Shown in pieces: positions 1-11,256 of a stretch of DNA of 64,000 bases. Source of the stretch: Bombus terrestris (taxonomy: Eukaryota > Arthropoda > Insecta > Hymenoptera > Apidae). Where the stretch lies: positions 930,001 to 994,000 of the forward strand of contig NC_063277.1 in assembly GCF_910591885.1 (NCBI RefSeq). The letters run 5' to 3'. Under the pieces are notes generated by a model. It had not been told where the DNA came from and made no database searches. It saw only the letters and a program-made list of their open reading frames with translations. Position numbers and translations under genes: made by a program. How positions within the stretch are numbered: position 1 is the first letter of the stretch; every line of letters begins with the position of its first letter.

Positions 1-3000
1 CAACGGAGATTAAAATTGCCGATGATTCGCCAGCATAAGAAGAACTTGGCTGACTTCTCCTCTGGTTTCCTCTTCCCGAAATAATTGCAGTAATTCGAAC
101 TTCTCCGCAGAATCCGTGGCTCGTGAACATCGTTGCTTAGGTAACAAGTTCACTCGCGCGTATTAATGGATTTGTATGGGAACGAGTTCAACGCGGGTAT
201 TTAATTAATCCGTCGAACAAAACCACTCGCCACGACTACGGTTGACCCAATGCTACACACCCACGCGCGTATCAACGGTTTCCAACTTTTTCGCCAGTTC
301 ATTTGTATCGGCTGGAAACGCCAAAACTGCCATCGTTCGAATTATGAATCGAGTCAGTGTGCCGAGTCCCGTGAAATTGCCCAACACATGTTTCGTCCTT
401 GTTATTGACTGGCGATTTGCCGGAATAACTAAAGCAACCAGCTGACCGAAAACTAGCTCAATTTCAGGAGAACAAGCAAACTGATCGATGGAACTTTCGT
501 TTATTCCGAATAACCGTGCGAATAATTATTTTTATTTAACGAAGCTGCTAATCCTGATATTATTTTTAACATTGTTCCAGTATAACGAAACACCATCGGT
601 TTACAAAAGGGAGAATTATAATTGGCAGGAGCGATAAATACATGTATATATATGTACATAATATATAGGTACTTCAGAGTAACAACCTGTACACACATTA
701 TTCTGAAACACGACCAAAAACCTCCTACATATTCAAATCCTATCCAAAATCTCCAGCAGAACACAGCATAACAAGCTCCGCAACTCCCTCGATACAACAC
801 TCATATTCCCAAGTCGTAAATCATGCTAAATACTCGCATGTATCAAACCACGCGGCTACAACTGGCCATTGTTTCCTCGAAGGTCAGTCAATCACGCCGG
901 AAAATTCGAACTCTGGCGGATAGGGCAAAGGATACGTGGGAGTTTCGAACAGATTCATAGAAACCTAGCTGTATAGACGCGCGCACACGCGTTATTCTCA
1001 AACTGATCCTTCTCGGCCAGTTTGGGCGATAACCATTTGAGTACCGTAGTCTGACGGACAGTGACGCATAGCGTTCGCTTTAGCTCTGCGTAGGCAGCTT
1101 ACCATCGCTCGTATACCATCGGCACATAACTGGTAATTACGCGGGCCAAGCGTCATTACCGCACCCTGACCCTTCCTCCTTTATTGCCCCGCGGAAACGA
1201 CGGAACCGTGGAAATGCCATTTGTACGCAGCCACCAGCGGAAAACGATCGGCGATCTCGTTCGACCAACCAAGAAACGACCTATCACCTGGGACGCCTAT
1301 TCTTTCCCAACCACCTGCGTCCTCCGTGCTTGATCCCACCTACCCTGGCACAATTCCTCTTCTCGAGCAACCAGTAGGGAAAATAGCACGGCCGATTCCA
1401 TCGAACGTCCCTATATATCGGCAAGCAAAGGGTGGCGAGAATTCCGCGTAATGGAGAGGAAAGTTAGTTTGTCGGGCTGCGATGGTATATCGGTTGCAAC
1501 TGGCTAAATGAAACATATGACTGCGGATAAACCCGCAATTCTTTCTTCGTACGTCGTTGCAAGATTCCTTGTTTGGTGAAGTTTATGCGGAACTTTGAGC
1601 TCGCAGAATGGAAAAAGAGGATTAAGAATAACGATCAATTCTATGTTTCATAGTATCGTTTGAAATCTATAAACGTACATTTTCACGAAGATAGATCGAA
1701 CATTTCGTAACAAGAATATATCTTTTACAAACTTATGTTCAGGACACAATTAATATACACAATCAATTATTTCAGTCGAATTGCGAAAAATCCATACGAC
1801 TTTGTTCCTCCTCTATCAGAGATGATCGTCTCCGTGCATTAACTCATAAATTTCATTCACATTACCCTCAGCTCTGTCCTTTGTGCACATCAAGTCACGC
1901 AATTTCATTAAAGAAGCTTATCCGGAAAATGAATGAGCGATGATAGAGTGAAAAGACTACAAAGAGCATGGAACAGCGTATTTTTCGATTTAAGCTCGAG
2001 GACGGTAGCGTCGAATGAAATTGAACCAGCCGGTCGGACATACTCTCCGTCCGACGCTTCCGGGATTAATGCACGTTTCAACCTACGGTTTCGCAATACG
2101 AATATTCCCCTTTTAATAACCATTAGGAAAATAATTAAAACAATACAATAGTCACAATTTTCGGCCGTACAAAATTGAATTCATATTGTTTGCGTTTAAC
2201 AGCAACAACGAACCGCTTTTAGACAAAGTCGTCGTGATTAACTGCAATTTTTAACGTTACTTTTTACAGATTGGAATATTTACAACAAATCGAAGTTTTA
2301 ATTAATAGTTAGAACACATAAGCGCAAGTTTTCACGACTTACCGAACTATTCGTAGAGCTACCATCTCTTACGAATATTAAAAAAAAAAAAAAAAAATAA
2401 GGGAAGAACGCAATATCCGATTCAAGCATTTTACGATTAAACAAATATGGTCAGCAAGTGGGAACGTCCTTCGTGTTTATTCCAAATCGTTTACAAGTGA
2501 ACCATCTCCATTTCGTCGTACGTTCGATGCGTTCGAGTGGAATCCAATGGCTGATGGCAATCAAGCGAAATCGCGTCCTCCAGTTCCGCAACTGGTGCTA
2601 ATAAACGGCCGTATGATTTGAATTCTCGTGGGCTATGCCTTGCGGTTTCCAATTACAGTATGGCCACGAAGCCAGCGACGTTTCACTGACCTCCAAGACG
2701 AGCTCTCTCCTGCGCATTGCACACTGTGTGCCGGCGCGAAGGAACGACAGTAAGGGGGCGGGAAAGCCAGGGATGTAATTAACACGACCAGCTTACAGCG
2801 AGACACTGACGTATCTATCTTCCAACCCCCACGAGTTGCCTGCTGGGCTTATCCCTCCACCAGTTACGTAACGTGCCTACGAAAGACGTACCGCGAACCT
2901 TACGCCCCATGATTCGCGTATACGTTCTTCGTTCCAGTCATCCCAAGTACGCTTTCCTTGGAAACCGCAATGCGGCGCGGTTACGATACCTCGGTTTCGT

Positions 3001-5471
3001 GGTTAAATTCGATTTGCAGATGAAGTAGGGAAATAAAGTTTTAGGTATCTTTTTATAGGAGGATAAAGCATCTCTGTGCTAACCTTTTCGTGTAATGGAT
3101 TTTTATTGTAAGCAAATGTGTCTATTGAGATTATTATACTCTTTCGCGATATCGTATAAATACGGAAAATGTGTTTCCATCGTTAACAATTGACAAAGAG
3201 AAAACATTTCTCCTTCGTTAAAATCTTACAAGACAAATGTTTTGATCTCACCAGCATCTTACAAACGATTTAACGTTACTATATTATTTTTTTCTTAAAC
3301 TCTACTTTTGACAGTCTTCTTTTTTCAGTTCTATCGAACTTAATTTCGTAACGAAACAAATCATTCTCGGCGTAATAAGATGCTTGAATTTCATTTCCCG
3401 TCTGTTGCAACGCAATTGGATCGCGAAATTGATTCGGTCTCACCTACATTTTTGCTATGGATATTTTTCTTCCGGAAATAATCTCAACCAGTCGCAGTCC
3501 GCCTTGGCGTCGTTCAACATGCTGAATTGCGCGTTCTCCATTTGGCGAATTGCAAGCTCGCTGTGAGTCGCGCAATTCCATTCTTCGATGAACTGATTCC
3601 TAGAAAATCATCTTCCAATCCTTTCTCTTAAAACAAACGGCTGACCAACGAAACTGTGTATAAAGCGTATTTCTATTAATTTTAGATAGAATGAAGTTTT
3701 GTTCTTAGATGAGACTGTTTTTTAGAACGTGTACCTTCTGCTTTGACTTTGTATTAAGAATATTTTACGCGAGTTAAAAAATATAATGAAAATTCTAATT
3801 AAACTCTAATATTCTACTACTACATCGTAAAGTATATTAACGTGACTAAAAGTAGTTGGGTAACGTGCTCTCGTTGTTAGTATTTTCTGAATCAGCAAGT
3901 TTAAAAATATGCGCACAAACAATAGAATTTCTTTTATATTCAAACCTTGTACATATATTGAATTAAAATTTAATATAAAATTTTTATTTTAAAGTACGTA
4001 ATGGCACAGTGTTATTTCCATTTATCCTTCGTGTCACATACAATTTCCATACTTAAAATCAAATTAAAAATGAATAAATCTTTCTGTTCCAATCGATTAA
4101 ATATTACGAAGATGCAAGCAGCACATGATACTATCAAACATATAAAATGTAGTAGAAAAGTTCGATTTTTAAACGATTTGCACTACCCTCAAATTTGTTA
4201 TCACAATTTACTATCATCGTGACAAATTCGAAAACGCGAATGAAACGAAAAGTCGAAATATTCAAGACCTTACCTTCGTTACGAATTCAAGACGTGACCG
4301 TCCGACGTCCTCCAGCTTGCCCTCTCGCCAGCATATCGACGCATCGGATAACACTTATTCAGATCCTTTCGGACCGTAAATTCGAGGCCGCAGATTAGGG
4401 GGACGGAATGATATTAAGCGGGAGGTTCGTAAACTCGAATATTCGTTCGCAATGAATGCTAAGACGATCTCGACAAATGGATAGATGTAGCGGGAGCTAA
4501 AATTCGCTTCCACGTCTACCGTAACTTACAGCTCGCCATGGCTCTGCGCGAGATACACGTGAACCGCGCGTTACGTCGAGTTGCAGTTACCAATTGAGAC
4601 GACGTGGCGCGGCGTCATGCTACGTGTTTCGGCGAATTTCGTGCATGGAACAGCTTCGAGTTTTTCTTTCTTGACTTAAAAACACGACTCTTAAGTTGGA
4701 AAAGCGCTATGGTGCTATGATGTAAAGGAAGAAGGAAAGAAAGAGTAGGTGTGTGTTTCGTCCAGATCTGATAATGAACTGGTCAGGAGAATAACCTGAT
4801 GAGCCCGTACATCGATGCTGGGATATTAAAAGCCAGGTCAGAGGTAGTATATGTTGGAAAGGACATTAGAACGAGTGCTTGCGAGAATTGTGACTTCAGT
4901 ATGTATGTCCCTTTCTGGTCGTAAGTGCAGGAGAACGACTAAGAAATTCCTACTTCGTGACTGGTTACCTTCCAATTTAAATATTTTAAGCTTTTGAAGT
5001 TAACCAACAAACGTAGAGAATACGCTAGGTTTGCTTCTGTCCATTGGAGTTTACACAAGCGAATATAAAGTGAATCAAATACCTAATTGCGTGATATAGA
5101 AGAGAACTTTGAACGACGGTGTCCATTTTTCTCATAATTGGCTGGCAAAAAATGACTTTGCTATGTAACGATAAGAAACGTTTCTAAATAACAGTTCGTG
5201 GCTCGGGGAAGTTAATTTGCGAGCTCCATGGTACGCAGAGCACTCAACGCACAATAAACAGGTGCCGACCGCATAAATTAAGTTGGCTTGGCGAGATCGA
5301 CGAAACGAGACAAGCATTTCTGTTTTCTTGCGTCTCCTAAAAACCGTCTCGAAATTTGTCATCGTATATAGTTTTTCCAATGATATAGCGAGCTGGTTAA
5401 CCCTACAGATGATGCATCTATACTATACTAATTCTCTACTGCGAAACTGTATACTACGCTGTAATTAAGAA
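1..5471. other. Non-coding stretch, left end
   Basis: No open frame here looks like a protein; all are short and of random composition. The stretch holds an 18-base A run at 2380-2397 and two GC-richer blocks, about 1130-1460 and 2560-2960. A proline-rich open frame of 76 codons in the first block starts at a TTG and lacks a convincing splice context. If the minus-strand exon at 53296-53507 has no intervening exons, this stretch is part of its first intron or of intergenic DNA. Nothing else is supported. Confidence 0.5.
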
Positions 5472-5498
5472 AATAATAATAATAATAATAATAATAAA
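5472..5498. repeat. (AAT)n microsatellite
   Basis: An almost perfect AAT/ATA trinucleotide run of about nine units inside AT-rich non-coding DNA. The minus-strand open frame crossing it encodes only an isoleucine run and is not a gene. Confidence 0.95.
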
Positions 5499-5860
5499 GA
5501 TAAAGTATCGAGTAAATTCAGACTTGTTACTGAAGAGTTTCAATCTTCCCATATCGGGAGATCGGCCGCTTTCCTCGATCCACCGATCATATATTCTTGC
5601 TTCACAGAAATTTGTAATTGATCGGAACGACTCGCAAGAAATTCCGCATTGTGGAGTCGAATTGCAGTCTCGCGAATTTCGCAATCGAACACGGAAAGGA
5701 GGGGCGTAAACCGAGCGTATGCAAACGTAGTCGAAGCTTTGCGAACCAGTAGCACCTGTCGTAGCCGGCTAATCTTGAACACGTGTTTCCTTGTGTTAGC
5801 TGGCTCTACGCCAACGCGCAGAGAATGGTCATTGTACGGTATCGTATCCCTCCCCTCCTC

Positions 5861-5872
5861 TCACTCTCTCTC

Positions 5873-5907
<35 letters not shown>
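5861..5907. repeat. (CT)n microsatellite
   Basis: A CT run of 47 bases with two TCA interruptions in its left part and a pure right part. The 154-codon plus-strand open frame across it owes much of its length to this stop-free repeat (Leu-Ser dipeptides) and is not called as a gene. Confidence 0.95.
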
Positions 5908-5909
<2 letters not shown>

Positions 5910-8434
5910 TTACGAGTATTTTGCTCGGACGTTGCGATTGTGAAACTAGTCGAACCTATATCAGTTCCTTCCGAATGGTCCGCATTTAAGTGGCCCAGGA
6001 ACGATTGGTTTTTGGGGCATCGGTGCTGTCTGGACGGACGGCGCTCTGCAAGAGCTGTCATCATCAACGTATTTTCATTTGCGCTGTTCTCTGTCAACGT
6101 TCTTCATGTTTGAGTTATGTATAGTGGTATATAATTAGTTAACAAAGAACCAGTATTTCGCTAGTTTGCGATAGGCGATATTTTGGTCGATGCGAGAGAG
6201 TGATTGCTTGGAATAGAGTTGTCGAAGCTAAGCTGCCTGGCTTAAAGACACTTGTACTTTGTTAAAGCGACTACAGAACTGTATTAATCCTTGGAAACTA
6301 GACCCTTCAGCGGCCTCGAAGACAAGTCAAAATAATCGAAAATATGCATATGTATATGTTTTGTTGCATTTAAGCCGTGAAAAAAGACGCGAAAAAGAAA
6401 AGCCAATTTTAGTTATTTTTTGTAGCAATAACGTTAAAACGTTCGTCAACCACTGTACGTGGCAGAGTTAAATAACCAAGAGGAAACTGTCAGGCATGGT
6501 TTTCTTTTATTCAGAAAGTGCAGACGCTTATACTCCTGTAGAAAATATCGAGCACGATAATCGTAAAGCAGGAAATGGGTTAGAGAGCGCATTTTACGAC
6601 GCTCAAATTTCGCAGCTCGTAAAGCTTTCGATTTAAATTCCAAGGGGACAGAGGCAAGGGCAGAGGCTTCGTGGAAACGCGACGTGGAACGATGTACGCA
6701 ACATCGATAGAGACTTGTTATATTGATGTTTTCGCGGCCATATGACCACGTAGTTAGTGTTAAATTTAACCAGTTCACCAAGTACAGTGAGCGTTAAACC
6801 GATGTGACATATTCGTGCACCGAATGGCCATGGTTCGATGTAAATATAGGGACAGCCCAGTGTTGTTCGTCAGAAATTGCTCGTTAATGATGTAAGCCGC
6901 TGTCGAAATTTAACGTTGACCCCACTCGATTAACCTGCGGTGCTTTGTTTCGGAATAATTACAAATTTCTATGACTTATTTAGAAATAGGCTTAAGAAAG
7001 ACATAAATTAGACGTCAATTTATTGTAAAGATTTAGATCCTGTAATACAAAATAAATAAAATAAAACCAATAATATTCTGACAACGTATTTATTCGAGGC
7101 AGGCTATCGAACGCATATTTAACCGATTTATAAATATAAGAACCAATCGTCCAACAATTTTGGGATATGAGATACGATTCGGAGAATTTGAATACTAATC
7201 AGTAAGATTTTTTATTTTGTACAGATTTTTACTTCGATTTAGCTATTTATATCAGGTTTTTAATTAAATACTGGAAAGATTCTATCCTTATAAATATTCT
7301 ATCAATTAATAGTTTGAGATGCTCCCTAACTATCGTGAAACGACGATTATATCAAATGTTAAGTCGAAGACTAATTAATAGAAATGTCAATTACTACGAT
7401 TGATAGCAAGAAATAATAATGAAGAAATGAAAGCAAAAACTGAACGCTTAAATGTTAAAAAGGATGATACGTTGCACGCTCGATTAAATTAATTTTGCGA
7501 AGCACGCGCGTCGCGTTGAACTCCGGTCTCGATTCTTCCGCGAATCGTCGCGCAAGTTCAGGCTTGGTCGCATTAGAAATTCTGGAAATGCAATTCAAGC
7601 AACAACAAGAACACCTCTTGGGCGGGTAGACGCGTTTCGCGCTACATATGGAAAGTATGCAGAACTTGTCGTCGCTGCTCGCGCGTTCCCACCTCGCAAA
7701 CTGTTCCACGCGCGAAATTGCCGATGAATGCGCATTCACCGGACCCAGCGAAGGATGCAACTTCGCCCAACACGTGTCGATATGCTTCCTGCGCGCTAAA
7801 TCGTGACAAAATGTTTCTAACGAGGACGCTGGTATTTAGGGGCGCGTCGCGCTTGAGAAAATTTGTTATGCAAAATTCGTATTAAAGAGAAGAAATTTGT
7901 GTCGGCGATTCGCGAGAGTGGTTTTTCATTCTTAATAGTTCATTTCCAAAGTTTTTAAACGATTTGACGGATTACAATACGGGTTACGTAAGAATCAATT
8001 ACTATAGTATCAAACTATACATTTTGTCATAGAATCTACCTTCCTTTTACGAAAATAATATTATTCATATAAAAGCAAATACTAAAATTTTTACCTGTGC
8101 AATTTGGGAAAAGCTTAAGAATAATCCAATGAAACTGATCTGAGAATATTAAAGCGTAGAACTTTGAATTCTGCATACCTATGTAAAATCATAAAATGAT
8201 TCGACAATTTTAATATGATAATTAAGGTATCGAGTAAATTTAATACGGTTTAAAAATTGCTGTTTGCTGCAAATCCATTAGAATTTTACAGTTTGTATAC
8301 TGTTCAGGATTTAAAGTTGTCCCCAGTTTACGGTACGGACAAACATCTGCTATTTTTTGAGAAGTTGGAATTTCCCCCATTACACATTATAAAGTTTACA
8401 ACTCGGATCACGTCGAGAAGAGTTAATTAGTATC
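5908..8434. other. Non-coding stretch left of the piggyBac element
   Basis: Only short open frames of random composition. About 6950-7450 and 7950-8430 are very AT-rich, and 7490-7800 is GC-richer. No recognisable repeat family or RNA gene was seen. The right edge abuts the TTAA of the piggyBac element. Confidence 0.5.
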
Positions 8435-8450
8435 TTAACACTAGGTTTAC
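8435..8450 (+). repeat. piggyBac left terminal inverted repeat with TTAA
   Basis: Sequence TTAACACTAGGTTTAC. It pairs with 9973-9988 with one mismatch (G in this arm, A in the other). The first four bases are the TTAA target duplication. Confidence 0.93.
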
Positions 8451-8482
8451 TGGCGTTTCTTATGTACCTATCTCTACGAACA

Positions 8483-8500
8483 CCCGTCAAATTAACGGAT
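8483..8500 (+). repeat. piggyBac left subterminal inverted repeat
   Basis: CCCGTCAAATTAACGGAT lies 48 bases in from the left end and matches the reverse complement of 9951-9968 at 15 of 18 positions. Each arm is also close to palindromic (CCGTCAAATT/AACGG). Subterminal repeats of this kind are known transposase-binding features in piggyBac elements; the role here is inferred. Confidence 0.75.
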
Positions 8501-8654
8501 AAACGAAAATACGCATTTTTTTTTTTTAAATCGATTTATTCAAATTAAGTCTGAAATGGACAATATTAGGCTTCACGTTTAAATAAATTATCAATAAGTA
8601 AAAAGTTTCTTTTTTTAATTATCACGGAAATGATAACAATAATATTAACGGTAT

Positions 8655-9844
8655 AGGGTGATCATATTTATTGAGCACATTTTTTACAAATATACTGAAT
8701 TTTGTTTCTTCATTTTCCACGTACGATCTTTTTGCAATATATACAACAATTATTGCTACTATGTTTTTTACAGTAGCCCACTTGCCCATAACTTTTTCGC
8801 ACTTCTGACGTTCAAGGTGACAGAAATGAGGCATCTGATATTTGGTAAATGTTCTTCTTGTTTTCTCCAGTTAATTCCTCGGCTAAACAAAATATGAACT
8901 CCTTTCTGGGTATTTTCAGTGCACTCTTTACATAATATCCACGCGTTTATCGCTGCAAAATCTAAACTATTGAAAAAAGCTTAAAGGGGCCATCGGAAAC
9001 TCCCTGCTTTCACACTATATCATATTTGCGTGGCATCTGGTCAACGACACGCCACAACAATGATCCACGCCAAGCTTTGTTTTATTATAAAAAGTAATGG
9101 TTTCTGGAACACGTTTATAATTGTCTTCCACTTGTACACCTGTATGTTTGCTGTTTAGAGGGAGGACGTTTACGTTAGGTTTACTTTTAGACACAGTAAG
9201 CGTGCAGTTTTCTGATTTATATAAATGTGAAGAAAACAGTCATCCTGCCCTTTTTTCCTTCGCTGGTTTTGACAATTCTCTTTTGTTCGATCGAATGGTC
9301 CCAACCAAGGCTGTTTTTTCTGCAAGTAATTTTTTAGATAGCGGTATGCTTGTAAAAAAATTATCTGTCGTTATATCTCTGCCTCGTTTAAATATAGTTC
9401 GGCTAATTTTAATGTTACAAACTCGCCTAACGATTTTGAACATCGAGTTTCATCTTTCCCCATATAATTAATGCCAAATTTATGAGGCTTATTCGGCATA
9501 TATTGCGTAAACCTGCATTAGGCTTTCGTTGGAAATAATTATTCACTTATTGAGATATTTTCATAAGGCTTATAACAAGCCTGGCTATTACTTATAAATC
9601 TGTTCCATATTTCGGATATCAGCGCAAATTTATCTGTTTGTAATCTTTCGGAAGCTTTCAATGATCTCGCTTCATATGCGCCCCGGGCATATAGAATTCC
9701 TAGAAAACTACGTAACTCAGCAACTGTGATTGCCCAGTCTTTTTTCAAAACTCGATGTCCCTCGGTTTCACTGCAATCTTTTATGTGCTCCATTATGTGT
9801 CTGTCAATTATCAATTCGAAAACATTAGTTACACAACCAGACAT
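8655..9844 (-). pseudogene. piggyBac transposase (DDE_Tnp_1_7) pseudogene
   Basis: Read on the minus strand, the pieces run in the correct order for a piggyBac transposase. From 9844 a 101-codon open piece includes ITVAELRSFLGILYARG and ends CYKPYENISISE. A TAA (9539-9541) stands where the family has Gln, and a second TAA (9518-9520) follows LFPTKA. The text then continues as CRFTQYMPNKPHKFGIN and jumps in frame to GKDETR near 9461, losing about 20 residues. A frameshift leads to GRDITTDNFFTS with the second catalytic Asp. A TGA at 9240-9242 interrupts, then PETITFYNKTKLGVD (9063-9071 is GVD, third catalytic region) follows, with more frameshifts after it. Near 8667-8775 a Cys-rich zinc-binding tail is still legible (CKKH, CCIYCKK, YICKKC). 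The first catalytic Asp of the IDE motif is Ser. The N-terminal roughly 100 residues are missing. It cannot encode active transposase. Confidence 0.9.
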
Positions 9845-9950
9845 AAAATAATTGTGTGTATAAATTCTTTGGATGAAATGATTAATTTACGATGCAAAAT
9901 GGCCAAAATTAATGGTATGGTTTTTGGGGTATTTCATTTCGAAGTTTGAA

Positions 9951-9968
9951 ATCCGTCAAATTGACAGG
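9951..9968 (-). repeat. piggyBac right subterminal inverted repeat
   Basis: ATCCGTCAAATTGACAGG, the partner of 8483-8500 (15 of 18 as inverted repeats). It sits 20 bases in from the right end, closer than its partner is to the left end, so the two ends are asymmetric as in other piggyBac elements. Confidence 0.75.
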
Positions 9969-9972
9969 TCCC

Positions 9973-9988
9973 GTAAATCTAGTGTTAA
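9973..9988 (-). repeat. piggyBac right terminal inverted repeat with TTAA
   Basis: GTAAATCTAGTGTTAA, the inverted partner of 8435-8450 with one mismatch. The last four bases are the TTAA target duplication. Confidence 0.93.
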
Positions 9989-10465
9989 GCGCTCGACGGA
10001 TCCGCTCAACAGCAAACGACGTGTCAACTTCGACCAGATGAGAACTCGACAACAGACCAAGGACGATGTCGTTAACTAGACGTTATGCTCCGCATTCTCG
10101 GTCAGGTACGCACAAAACGCACCACATGCGAGACGCCAACGACAGTTCGACAGTCACAGGATTGATCACACACAGATTCCCACCTCGCAGGAAACGTTGA
10201 CGACAACACACCCTCTACACTGACATTTAGAATATAAACATCAGGCGCTTCGAGAGAAAAAAACTCATCACGCACTCGTTTATATTTAAACTCTATTACT
10301 TATGTTCCATACTCTTACGTTTGTACTAAAACTTCAAATAAAATCTATAAATACAGAAATCCTTTAATTTCCCTCCACCTTGAACGTTAATGTCGTTCAA
10401 GGTTTGCGACCTCAACCGAACAGTTACAGCATGACTGATCATCACCTAGTTGAGAGGTCGTAACA
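9989..10465 (+). mobile_element. Possible LTR (solo or fragment) of an LTR retrotransposon
   Basis: Seen directly: a TATAAA at 10233-10238, a CATCA initiator-like site about 30 bases on, and an AATAAA at 10337-10342. Then come a perfect 9-bp stem (10378-10386 with 10394-10402, CCTTGAACG/CGTTCAAGG) and an end reading GGTCGTAACA at 10456-10465. The TATA, initiator and polyadenylation order with about 75 bases between start and AATAAA is the usual U3-R layout of Ty3/gypsy-type LTRs, and many such LTRs end CGTAACA. No target duplication, left boundary, primer-binding site or internal coding part was found. It may be a solo LTR into which the neighbouring piggyBac jumped, or an unrelated AT-rich promoter-like segment. 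Confidence 0.3.
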
Positions 10466-11141
10466 CATATGCTTTTAGTCGCACAACTTTCTATAGTTAG
10501 TTACAGTCGTCGCAAAAATCTGTAAAGTTATCTTTTTCCAAAGATAAGTATTCTGCTTTTTTAAATCTCTCGTCCAATTTAGATATATTTTATAACCAGG
10601 CATATAATGCATTCGACTTATATGTATATACTTAACGTGTATTAGTTGATAAGATTTCTTAAACGTCTATTATCGAATTGCTCTATTATATACTGACATT
10701 TCTATTGCATAAATATATTGCTCGATATCGTGTTATGTTTGCAATTAAAATGTTCACTTGACTTACCACTATGATTTGGCTAATTTCATGATTTTAATAC
10801 GATTCCAGGTTACTTACCTGAAACAGAAATTTTTATTAATCAATATACAAGAGGAATTTTTTTGCCGTCAGTAATATAGTATAAGTATTATAGTATTAAT
10901 ACAATATATTTCATAGTATATTACATTCTTACATCGTCATAAGTGAAGCATTACATCACGACATAATATTTCCTCTTACATCTTTCACTGCTTTAATTAA
11001 CACCCCTCGTACACTTCTCTAATTCCCAGTAGCCTTAAACCGATTCCCCCGTAAAAGACAAGCGACGATAAAATTTTAACGACGCCATTATACCCAGGAT
11101 ACCATCCATGCACCTTAATTTTCGAAATAACTGTCAGGATC

Positions 11142-11256
11142 AAAAAAAAAAAAAAAAAAGAGAAGAAGAAAGAAAAAGAAAAAACGAAAGATAAAAAAGG
11201 GAAGGGAAAAAGAAAAAACAGGCAAAACGAAGGAAAAAGAAAACAAGAAGATACGA
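11142..11256 (+). repeat. A18 run followed by a purine-rich (AAG-rich) tract
   Basis: Eighteen A residues (11142-11159) lead into about 95 bases that are almost only A and G on the plus strand. The minus-strand open frames across it encode nothing but Phe/Ser/Leu low complexity and are artefacts. An A run next to non-repeat DNA can mark a retroposon tail, but no body of a LINE or SINE was recognised upstream. Confidence 0.85.

Larger units (their letters stand above)
8435..9988 (-). mobile_element. piggyBac-family DNA transposon, complete ends, dead internally
   Basis: The element is flanked by TTAA at both ends (8435-8438 and 9985-9988), the signature target duplication of piggyBac transposons. 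The 16 bases at 8435-8450 match the reverse complement of 9973-9988 at 15 of 16 positions, including the family-typical CACTAG end. A second inverted pair lies just inside, at 8483-8500 and 9951-9968, matching at 15 of 18. Total length is 1554 bp, well below the roughly 2.4 kb of intact piggyBac elements, which fits internal deletions seen in the minus-strand transposase pseudogene. Because both ends survive, it could have been mobilised in trans after losing its own transposase. This is a DNA transposon, not a virus. Confidence in the family is high from both protein motifs and ends. Confidence 0.93.

Noticed and set aside
1221..1451. Proline-rich 76-codon open frame
   Set aside because: Begins at TTG and has no clear acceptor or donor; composition follows local GC richness.
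4850..4870. AGAGGTAGTATATGTTGG resembling let-7
   Set aside because: Differs inside the seed-flanking region from let-7 and has no complementary arm nearby.
5649..6113. 154-codon plus-strand open frame
   Set aside because: Part of its length comes from the stop-free CT repeat at 5861-5907; no motif and no splice context.
9121..9471. 116-codon plus-strand open frame within the piggyBac element
   Set aside because: It is the antisense of the transposase pseudogene; only the minus strand shows family motifs.
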